NCBI GenBank assembly: GCA_903842855.1
Contig: CAIMNT010000072.1
Coordinates: 1 to 19,730, forward strand
DNA length: 19,730 nt
Reading direction: 5' to 3'
DNA from: an uncultured Actinomycetes bacterium
GTDB lineage: Bacteria; Actinomycetota; Actinomycetes; Nanopelagicales; Nanopelagicaceae
The position numbers and the translations under genes are program-made. A model generated the notes under the pieces. The model saw only the letters and a program-made list of their open reading frames with translations, ran no database searches and had not been told where the DNA came from. Position 1 is the stretch's first letter; the number at the start of each line of letters is the position of its first letter. Of this stretch, positions 13,382 through 19,730 are shown piece after piece.

Positions 13382-15100
13382 ATGAGCGAGTTAAGAAGTC
13401 AAGGTTGGTATGGCGGCAACGATCGCAACTCCTACATTCACCGCGCATGGATGCGACGTGGACTTCCCGAAGATGCCTTTGATGGTAAGAAGCCACACAT
13501 CGCAATCGCAAATACCGCATCAGATTTAACTCCTTGCAATATGCACCTCAACGAAGTCTCGGAGTACGTTCAAAAAGGAATTTGGGAGGCGGGCGGGATT
13601 CCACTCAATCTTCCTGTCGTCTCCCCCGGTGAGACTCAAGTAAAACCAACCGCGATGTTGTGGCGCAATATGGCAGCTATGGCTATTGAAGAAATGTTGC
13701 GCGCCAATCCAATCGATGGAGTCGTGCTCTTAGGTGGTTGCGATAAAACTATTCCAGCACTCCTGATGGCAGCCGCCTCTGTTGATATTCCTGCAATCGT
13801 GGTCCCAGGCGGACCCATGCTCACCGGAACATTTAAAGGTCAACCACTGGGTTGCGGCACCGATGTGTGGCGATTGAGTGAGGAAGTTCGAAGCGGCGAG
13901 CTCTCCAATCAAGAATTTACCAAGTCGCAATCATCGATGATTCGAAGCAAGGGCCATTGCAACACAATGGGTACTGCCTCCACTATGGCTGTAATTGCAG
14001 AATCACTTGGCATGACGATTCCTGGATTTGCTGGGACACCAGCTGCCGATGCGCGCCTGTTATCCCTCTCCCATGACACTGGCCGACTGATTGTCGAGAT
14101 GGTGGCAGCAGATCGCAGACCATCACAGATCATGATCAAAGAATCTTTTATCAATGCTATTACCGCAGTCGCAGCAGTGGGTGGCAGCAGTAACTCAGTA
14201 GTTCACTTATTGGCAATCGCAGGTCGACTTGGAATCGATCTCACACTTGAGGACTTTGATAAGACCGGTCGAGATATTCCGCTCTTAGCTAATCTGGCTC
14301 CATCCGGTGAATTCTTGATGGAAGACCTCTTTAGAGCTGGCGGACTGCTCGCCTTACTGGCACAAATTCCAGAACGCTTCTCTTCAACTCCAATCACTGT
14401 CACCGGCCATCCACTCACCGACTACCTACCAGGGAATGAGGTCTTTGATAAGACAGTCATCATGAGTCCTGCAGATCCACTAATGCAGAACGCTGGTATC
14501 GCGGTACTCCGTGGAAATCTGGCCCCTAATGGCGCCATTATTAAGCCCAGTGCTGCGACTCCTGAGTTATTGACCCATCGTGGACCCGCACTTGTCTTTG
14601 AAAGCATCGAAGATTTACACGCTCGCATCGACGACCCTGATCTCGATGTCACAAAGGAGACCGTCTTGATCCTGCGAGGATGCGGTCCCAAGGGTTATCC
14701 AGGAATGCCAGAAGTCGGAAATATGCCACTACCAAAGAAGATTTTGGAGCAAGGCGTGCGAGATATGGTCCGCATTAGCGATGGTCGCATGAGCGGAACC
14801 GCCTACGGAACTATCGTCTTACATGTATCCCCGGAGGCTGCAGCTGGTGGTCCTCTAGCGCTGGTTCAGACCGGTGACATCATTGTTCTTGATGTTCCTA
14901 ATAGAACATTGAATATCGAAATTAGCGATGCCGAATTGAACGCTAGAAAGCCAAGCACCGTGAGCGCTGCCGCCTACGCGACACCTGTTCGCGGTTGGGC
15001 CAAGATTTATGTCGACCACGTCCAGGGCGCTGACACGGGTGCGGATCTTGATTTCCTAATCGGTTCGAGTGGAGACAAAGTAAGTCGTGAGTCCCACTAA
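13382..15100 (+). CDS. IlvD/Edd-family sugar-acid (aldonate) dehydratase
   Basis: The protein has 572 residues. The N-terminal SQGWYGGNDRNSYIHRAWMRRGLP marks the pentonate (L-arabinonate/D-xylonate) dehydratase branch rather than true IlvD or Edd. The Fe-S ligands are Cys52 (LTPCNMH), Cys120 (GGCDKT) and Cys193 (GHCNTMGTASTM). ISDGRMSGTAYG near the C terminus is the substrate/metal motif. The reaction is dehydration of an aldonate to a 2-keto-3-deoxy acid; the exact sugar acid is unknown. ATG at 13382 is preceded in frame by a GTG at 13379, and the Shine-Dalgarno sequence is weak for either. Its end overlaps the next gene by 14 nt. Together with uxuA the block has two different aldonate dehydratases. 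Confidence 0.9.
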   Translation: MSELRSQGWYGGNDRNSYIHRAWMRRGLPEDAFDGKKPHIAIANTASDLTPCNMHLNEVSEYVQKGIWEAGGIPLNLPVVSPGETQVKPTAMLWRNMAAMAIEEMLRANPIDGVVLLGGCDKTIPALLMAAASVDIPAIVVPGGPMLTGTFKGQPLGCGTDVWRLSEEVRSGELSNQEFTKSQSSMIRSKGHCNTMGTASTMAVIAESLGMTIPGFAGTPAADARLLSLSHDTGRLIVEMVAADRRPSQIMIKESFINAITAVAAVGGSSNSVVHLLAIAGRLGIDLTLEDFDKTGRDIPLLANLAPSGEFLMEDLFRAGGLLALLAQIPERFSSTPITVTGHPLTDYLPGNEVFDKTVIMSPADPLMQNAGIAVLRGNLAPNGAIIKPSAATPELLTHRGPALVFESIEDLHARIDDPDLDVTKETVLILRGCGPKGYPGMPEVGNMPLPKKILEQGVRDMVRISDGRMSGTAYGTIVLHVSPEAAAGGPLALVQTGDIIVLDVPNRTLNIEISDAELNARKPSTVSAAAYATPVRGWAKIYVDHVQGADTGADLDFLIGSSGDKVSRESH

Positions 15101-17846
15101 TACCCTCGGTCCGCTTGAAGAATTAATCTCAACGCGAGCCATCGATCGCTACCGCATATCTTCAGATGCCTCGCACTTTCAGTTGATTCCAAATGCAGTC
15201 GCAACTGCGCAGAACGTGGCACAGATAGCGCAACTATTTGCCTACGCCAGCCAGCACAAGACCAGCGTCACCTTTAGAAGCGGCGGAACTAGCCTTTCGG
15301 GACAAGCAGTCAGCGCCGGGATTCTGATTGATACTCGTAAATTTTTTAGAAAGATCGAAGTTCTAGATGGCGGAGCCCGCGTACGGGTACAACCCGGTGC
15401 AACTGTGCGCGCAATCAACGCCAGGCTCGCCCGCTTTGGGCGCAAACTGGGGCCAGATCCTGCAAGTGAAATTGCCTGCACGATCGGCGGAGTCATTGCA
15501 AACAACTCAAGTGGAATGGCCTGCGGAATCACCGACAATACTTATCGAACTTTGCAGAGCGCCACAGTCGTTTTGTATAACGGCGCGATCATTAACTCCG
15601 CTGACGCAGATGCAGGTCGACAGCTGAGAGAGGCCGCCCCTGAGTTATACAGCGAGATTACTGCTATGAAGGAAGAGATCCACGCGCAGCCAGCTCTTGT
15701 AGAACAGATTCGTAATCAGTATCTGATCAAGAACACCATGGGATATGGCCTCAACTCATTTATTGATTTTGACTCCATCATAGAAATTTTTCTACATCTA
15801 CTTATTGGCAGTGAAGGAACCTTAGGTTTTATTGCAGAGGCAGTCTTTAATACCGTCCCCTTACTTAGCTTCGCTGCAACGACGCTCTTAATCTTTGAAA
15901 ATCTCAGCGCCGCAACGGCCGCACTAGAACCACTAGTAACTACCAACCCTGCAACGATCGAGTTGATGGACTCCGCCTCATTGCGCGCCGGCGAAGTCGA
16001 TTTGAGCCAGATAGAACTCTTTGACCACGCCGCACTTCTCGTCGAATATCAAGGTGTGGACGAGAATGAGCTACTCCTGCTCATCGAAGGTGCTCAACAG
16101 ACTTTAAATCACATAGGAGCCGTCAACGATCCACTTCTCACTACCGACCCAGAAATTCGCGCTGAGCTGTGGCATATCCGCAAGGGGCTGTACGCAACCG
16201 TGGCAGGCGCCAGAAGATCTGGCACGACCGCGCTCCTGGAAGATATAGCGGTTCCCGTGCCCGCGTTAGCGCCCACCTGTCTCGCACTTCAAGAACTATT
16301 CGCAAAACATGGGTATGACGATGCCGTCATCTTTGGCCACGCTAAGGACGGAAATATTCACTTCTTAATAAATGAGGACTTTAAGGATGCGCAAAAGGCG
16401 CAACGTTACCGCCTCTTCACCGAAGAAATGGTAGAGCTAGTTCTATCCAAGGGCGGCTCCCTCAAGGCCGAGCACGGAACTGGGCGCATGATGGCACCTT
16501 TCGTGGAACGCCAGTACGGCGCAGAGCTCTACGAAATTATGGTTCGTATCAAGAATGCTTTCGATCCCGCTCAGGTCATTAATCCAGGAGTGCTCATTTC
16601 CAGTGATGCTCTTGCGCATATGAACAATATAAAATTCAATCCGACTATTGAGGCTGTTGCCGATCGCTGCGTGGAGTGTGGTTATTGCGAACCCATTTGC
16701 CCAAGCAAAGATCTAACCACCACTCCCCGCCAACGCATCGTGATTCAACGGGCGCTCAAGAGCGCAGAGTCCAGCGGTGACCGAGCACTTGCCGCCGAAT
16801 TGCGTAAGAGTTCTGAATACAGCGTTGAAGAGACATGCGCAGTTGACGGACTCTGCGAGAGTTCGTGTCCAGTGGGAATAAACACTGGAACGCTTGTAAC
16901 TACTCTGCGAGCGGAACGTAATGATGGAATCGCAGATGCCATCTGGAATCAAGTCGCACTTCATTGGGCGGGTGCTATCAATGGAATCGGTTCCGCACTC
17001 AGCGCCGTTTCACATTTACCAAGTTCTATCGTTGAACCCATCAACAAAGGCTTACGTGATGTGTTGGGCACAGATCGAGTCCCACTCTGGTCCAAGGATT
17101 TGCCACGTGGTGGGAAAGGTAGAACTTCACACGGTGAGCCTCATGCCGAGTTCGTCTTCTTTGCCTCTTGCCTAGAGAGCATCTTTGAGGCCGAGAGCGC
17201 TGCGTCGCTGCAATCTCTGGCTCGCAAGGCAGGAGTTCGATTTACTATCCCCGACGGAATCTCCGAAATGTGCTGCGGAACCCCTTGGAAGTCCAAGGGG
17301 ATGACCGAGGGGTACTCCACGATGGTGGAGAGGACTTACCAAGGTCTCCTCAAAGCTAGTGACAATGGACGTCTACCAATCGTCTGCGAAAACTCTTCTT
17401 GTTCTGAAGGACTGCTCAAAGCGCTTAAATCGAAATCAGACTCCACCTTAAAAATTATCGACTCCATCGACTTTGCTGCAACCGTGCTACTTCCCAACAT
17501 TGAAGTCACTCAGAAACTTAATTCAGTTGTGCTTCATCCAACGTGTTCCAGCACCTTGTTAGGTTCCAACAAGAACCTTGAACTTCTGGCTTCTGCGATA
17601 TCTAATAGCGCGATCACTCCTGACGAATGGGGTTGCTGCGCCTTTGCTGGCGATCGCGGGATGCTTCATCCAGAATTAACGGCGAGTGCCACCAAGAGAG
17701 AGGCAGCATCCATCTCGGGTGAGCACTTCGATGCCTACTTATCGACCAATCTCACCTGCGAGATAGGCATGTCTCGTGCGACCGGAAAAAGCTTCAAACA
17801 TATCCTGGTAACTCTCGATGAAGTAGCTATTTCGAAGAGAAGTTAG
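15087..17846 (+). CDS. Fused FAD/Fe-S 2-hydroxyacid dehydrogenase (D-lactate/glycolate/2-hydroxyglutarate type)
   Basis: The 919-residue fusion resembles Dld-II/YdiJ-type enzymes. Residues about 30-260 form the FAD domain (FRSGGTSLSGQ, GPDPASEIACTIGGVIANNSSGMACG, GSEGTLGFI), followed by the FAD C-terminal domain with FGHAKDGNIHFLINEDF and EHGTGRMMAPFVERQYG. Two [4Fe-4S] sites follow: CVECGYCEPICP (Cys528, 531, 534, 538) and Cys584/590/594 in CAVDGLCESSCPVG. Two CCG-type motifs are MCCG (Cys729-730) and WGCC (Cys850-851). It oxidises a D-2-hydroxyacid and passes electrons to the membrane quinone chain. The GTG start overlaps the dehydratase gene by 14 nt. In context the substrate may be glycolate or lactate released by aldol cleavage; this is inference. 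Confidence 0.9.
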   Translation: MSPTNTLGPLEELISTRAIDRYRISSDASHFQLIPNAVATAQNVAQIAQLFAYASQHKTSVTFRSGGTSLSGQAVSAGILIDTRKFFRKIEVLDGGARVRVQPGATVRAINARLARFGRKLGPDPASEIACTIGGVIANNSSGMACGITDNTYRTLQSATVVLYNGAIINSADADAGRQLREAAPELYSEITAMKEEIHAQPALVEQIRNQYLIKNTMGYGLNSFIDFDSIIEIFLHLLIGSEGTLGFIAEAVFNTVPLLSFAATTLLIFENLSAATAALEPLVTTNPATIELMDSASLRAGEVDLSQIELFDHAALLVEYQGVDENELLLLIEGAQQTLNHIGAVNDPLLTTDPEIRAELWHIRKGLYATVAGARRSGTTALLEDIAVPVPALAPTCLALQELFAKHGYDDAVIFGHAKDGNIHFLINEDFKDAQKAQRYRLFTEEMVELVLSKGGSLKAEHGTGRMMAPFVERQYGAELYEIMVRIKNAFDPAQVINPGVLISSDALAHMNNIKFNPTIEAVADRCVECGYCEPICPSKDLTTTPRQRIVIQRALKSAESSGDRALAAELRKSSEYSVEETCAVDGLCESSCPVGINTGTLVTTLRAERNDGIADAIWNQVALHWAGAINGIGSALSAVSHLPSSIVEPINKGLRDVLGTDRVPLWSKDLPRGGKGRTSHGEPHAEFVFFASCLESIFEAESAASLQSLARKAGVRFTIPDGISEMCCGTPWKSKGMTEGYSTMVERTYQGLLKASDNGRLPIVCENSSCSEGLLKALKSKSDSTLKIIDSIDFAATVLLPNIEVTQKLNSVVLHPTCSSTLLGSNKNLELLASAISNSAITPDEWGCCAFAGDRGMLHPELTASATKREAASISGEHFDAYLSTNLTCEIGMSRATGKSFKHILVTLDEVAISKRS

Positions 17847-17891
17847 CGCGTTTTACGCTTAACTGATACCTTAATTTCCAGAATAAGAAAT

Positions 17892-17962
17892 GCGGATGTA
17901 GTGAAGTGGTATCACGTCAGCTTCCCAAGCTGACAGTGCGGGTTCGATTCCCGTCATCCGCT
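17892..17962 (+). tRNA. tRNA-Gly (anticodon CCC)
   Basis: Acceptor GCGGATG/CATCCGC, D stem GTGA/TCAC, anticodon stem TCAGC/GCTGA with loop TTCCCAA (CCC at 17924-17926), T stem GCGGG/CCCGT with loop TTCGATT, and discriminator T. It reads GGG codons. CCA is not encoded. It lies 45 bp after the dehydrogenase stop; TACCTT (17867-17872) is a weak -10 candidate. Confidence 0.96.
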
Positions 17963-18013
17963 CAAATCATTGAGAACCTCTGACGCCTTCCCGTCAAACC
18001 TCTCCTATGCGCC

Positions 18014-18025
18014 TAAACTATCGAA
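18014..18025 (+). promoter_or_regulatory. -10 box giving a probable leaderless yeiH-type mRNA
   Basis: TAAACT (18014-18019) followed by exactly 6 nt and the GTG at 18026. There is no Shine-Dalgarno sequence, which fits transcription beginning at the start codon. No good -35 was found. Confidence 0.5.
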
Positions 18026-19006
18026 GTGAGTAAGAGCGCGCTCAGATATATCTCCCTCAGAGCGCCCATAGTCTTACTCACTTTCTTCATCAGCCATCTT
18101 CTCCCATCCTTAAGTCCATTGTTTCTCTCATTGCTAAGTGGACTGATCATTGGGAATTTAGTTTCAAGCCAGAGTTCCATTGATCAAGGAGCCCCGCTGA
18201 TCTCTAAGTATGGGATGCGAATCGGCATAGCGCTCTTGGGCTTTCAAATAAGTTTTTCGAATCTTAGATCAGTCGGGTGGAAGGGTTTTCTCGCCATCTT
18301 GACAGTGGTTCTCGTGACCTTCACCGTCACCCGCTGGTTGGGGCCACGTGTCGGACTCACTCCCGGGCTCTCACTTTTACTTGCGAGCGGATTTTCCATT
18401 TGTGGAGCCTCCGCGATCGCCGCCGTAGGAGCTGCGCGCAAGAGCGATAAAGACGAGATCTCCTATGCGGTTGGACTTGTGACCGTACTCGGGACGCTTT
18501 CGATCTTTGTCATCCCTCCCGTTACTCGTCTTTTGTCACTCAGCAACCTCACCGCAGGATCCTGGATCGGTGCGGCAGTTCATGACATTGGGCAGGTGAT
18601 CGCTACCGCATCACTTGTAGGGGGCAGCACCATAAAATTTGCGGTGATAACAAAACTCTCGCGAGTGGTGCTTCTCGCCCCGCTCCTAATTTTCTTATCC
18701 ATTAGCGGTACGAAGAGTGCTGGAGAAGATCAATCCGTTAAAGTCAGGAAACTGCTTCCGCCCTTTATCATGGCATTTATTGGATGTGTAATATTAAATA
18801 ACTTCATAACGCTCACCTCCCATGAAATTGGCGTATTAAATAACCTTTCTAAATTTCTCTTAGCCTTCGGACTCTTCTCTATGGCCATCAAAGTCAGATT
18901 TGCGGCGCTGCGAAAGATTGGTGGCGCTCCGTTGGCATTTGGAATTATTCTTTGGATAACCTTTGGAGCCTTCTCACTGGGAGTACTCAAGGTTTTCGGA
19001 ATTTAA
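18026..19006 (+). CDS. YeiH/UPF0324-family membrane protein (putative sulfate/sulfonate exporter)
   Basis: The 326-residue integral membrane protein has about ten hydrophobic segments. Family motifs are KYGMRIGIALLGFQISFSNLRSVG (about 61-84), LLASGFSICGASAIAAVGAARKSDKDEISYAVGLVTVLGT (118-157) and AAVHDIGQVIATASLVG (182-198). The family is annotated as a putative sulfate or sulfonate exporter, with little direct evidence. The GTG start is supported by the TAAACT box 6 nt before it. The gene is alone on its strand after tRNA-Gly and converges with the TRIC gene, 8 nt between stops. Identity is good, function is not established. Confidence 0.88.
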   Translation: MSKSALRYISLRAPIVLLTFFISHLLPSLSPLFLSLLSGLIIGNLVSSQSSIDQGAPLISKYGMRIGIALLGFQISFSNLRSVGWKGFLAILTVVLVTFTVTRWLGPRVGLTPGLSLLLASGFSICGASAIAAVGAARKSDKDEISYAVGLVTVLGTLSIFVIPPVTRLLSLSNLTAGSWIGAAVHDIGQVIATASLVGGSTIKFAVITKLSRVVLLAPLLIFLSISGTKSAGEDQSVKVRKLLPPFIMAFIGCVILNNFITLTSHEIGVLNNLSKFLLAFGLFSMAIKVRFAALRKIGGAPLAFGIILWITFGAFSLGVLKVFGI

Positions 19007-19025
19007 CTAGCTTGTTAGCGAGTTA
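19004..19025. terminator. Imperfect hairpin between convergent yeiH-type and TRIC genes
   Basis: TAACTAGC (19004-19011) and GCGAGTTA (19018-19025) pair at 7 of 8 positions around a 6-nt loop. The structure contains both stop codons, but lacks T-runs, so its role as a bidirectional terminator is only possible. Confidence 0.3.
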
Positions 19026-19623
19026 TACGCGGTAGATTCCAAGAGTACTTAATGGACAGTTCTCGCACGATCACCACAACCAACCCACCAATGATCGCTG
19101 GTATTGCTTTGTTCACGTTTAACTCATTGAGCGCTACATAGACAGCGGCTCCGGCGAGCGCAGATGTTCCGATCGTCTCGCGGTGCAACAGGACAGGCTT
19201 GGTTTGTGACAAGACATCTCGAAGCAGCCCACCGGTCACTGCGCCTGTAATTCCGAGGATCACAGCAATCACTGGAGTTACATGAAAACCCAAGGCGTAA
19301 TTGGTGCTCGAAACTGTTGCTACGGCTAAGCCGAAGGTATCCAAGGCGAGTAAGAAACGACCGACCGGCTCGGAGCTCTTGCGAACGATGGTGATGAGGA
19401 CTGCACCAAGCACAGAGGCGAATAACCAAGGGTTGAGCACCCAGGCGGGTTGGTGGACCAAGAAGAGGTTGCGGAAGGTTCCGCCGGCCAGAGATGAGAC
19501 CCCTGCGATCAAGACAATCCCACCGTAATCCATGCCATTGGCGGCAGCCACGCGGGCTCCCACGGTGGCAAAGGCGAAGGTAGCGATGAGATCGCAGATA
19601 TTGACGAGAGATGACCACTGCAT
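19015..19623 (-). CDS. TRIC-family (UPF0126) cation channel
   Basis: The protein has 202 residues in seven hydrophobic segments, built from an internal repeat as in bacterial TRIC channels. The glycine hinge of repeat 1 is SSLAGGTFRN (about 43-52), while repeat 2 has ITGAVTGGLLRDVL (about 124-137). The usual motif in both is GGxxRD; repeat 1 here ends RN. TRIC homologues form trimeric monovalent-cation channels. TGGAGAG precedes the ATG at good spacing. The gene starts 31 bp after tRNA-Glu on the same strand and may share its transcript. Confidence 0.9.
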   Translation of the reverse strand: MQWSSLVNICDLIATFAFATVGARVAAANGMDYGGIVLIAGVSSLAGGTFRNLFLVHQPAWVLNPWLFASVLGAVLITIVRKSSEPVGRFLLALDTFGLAVATVSSTNYALGFHVTPVIAVILGITGAVTGGLLRDVLSQTKPVLLHRETIGTSALAGAAVYVALNELNVNKAIPAIIGGLVVVIVRELSIKYSWNLPRITR

Positions 19624-19654
19624 GGGGTTCTCTCCAGTCTTAGCGCGGAAGTGG

Positions 19655-19727
19655 TAGCCCCGAAGGGATTCGAACCCTCGTAGCTGACTTGAGAAGCCAG
19701 AGTCCTAGGCCACTAGACGACGGGGCC
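19655..19727 (-). tRNA. tRNA-Glu (anticodon CTC)
   Basis: On the minus strand: acceptor GGCCCCG with CGGGGCT (a G-U pair at the end), D arm GTCTAGTGGCCTAGGAC, anticodon stem CTGGC/GTCAG with loop TTCTCAA (anticodon CTC), T arm GAGGG-TTCGAAT-CCCTT, discriminator A. It reads GAG. The mature 5' end is 3 bp from the window edge. Confidence 0.94.
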
Positions 19728-19730
19728 GCG

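Noticed and set aside
1..19730. CRISPR array, insertion sequence, prophage or defence system
   Set aside because: No repeated spacer units, transposase, integrase, or defence-gene motifs were found on either strand.

Overview
The window looks like a chromosomal segment of an actinobacterium with moderate G+C. The evidence is an NdgR/LtbR-type IclR regulator divergent from leuCD, a decaprenyl-phosphoryl-arabinose (DPA) gene set (ubiA-dprE1-dprE2), a RipA-like NlpC/P60 hydrolase, an IbpA-type Hsp20 behind a SigH/SigR-like promoter, and several promoters with a TANNNT box exactly 6 nt before the start codon (leaderless mRNAs). A planktonic, streamlined lineage such as Nanopelagicales is my guess from the compact layout and base composition; it is not proven. 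No IS element, prophage or CRISPR array is visible.

Left part, 1-8611. The truncated start of an HU gene is followed by leuD and leuC (minus strand) and the divergent regulator ndgR (plus), which share an operator-like inverted repeat. A minus-strand operon ubiA-dprE1-dprE2 plus a membrane-anchored phosphodiester glycosidase (NAGPA-type) comes next; it should make the arabinose donor for a cell-envelope arabinan. An NlpC/P60 hydrolase diverges from it, so this block is about the cell wall. Two tandem, paralogous mini-proteins (55 and 48 aa) rich in Cys/His end the block.

Middle, 8637-9488. An hsp20 gene has its 3' end disrupted by 17 bases identical to an Illumina adapter, directly beside a perfect 15-bp inverted repeat. 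The join here may be an assembly artefact, so linkage between the left and right halves needs care. A tRNA-Pro(GGG) follows.

Right part, 9495-17846. A sugar-acid catabolic block lies between tRNA-Pro and tRNA-Gly(CCC). One arm (minus) encodes a zinc dehydrogenase, an SMP-30 lactonase, an SDR and mannonate dehydratase. The other arm (plus) encodes an IlvD/Edd sugar-acid dehydratase and a fused FAD/Fe-S 2-hydroxyacid dehydrogenase. Both arms diverge from a short region with a GntR-like palindrome. Together they could oxidise a sugar, open its lactone, dehydrate the aldonate and oxidise a 2-hydroxyacid product. No transporter, aldolase, kinase or regulator is present in the block. After tRNA-Gly come a YeiH-type membrane protein, a convergent TRIC-family channel, and tRNA-Glu(CTC).
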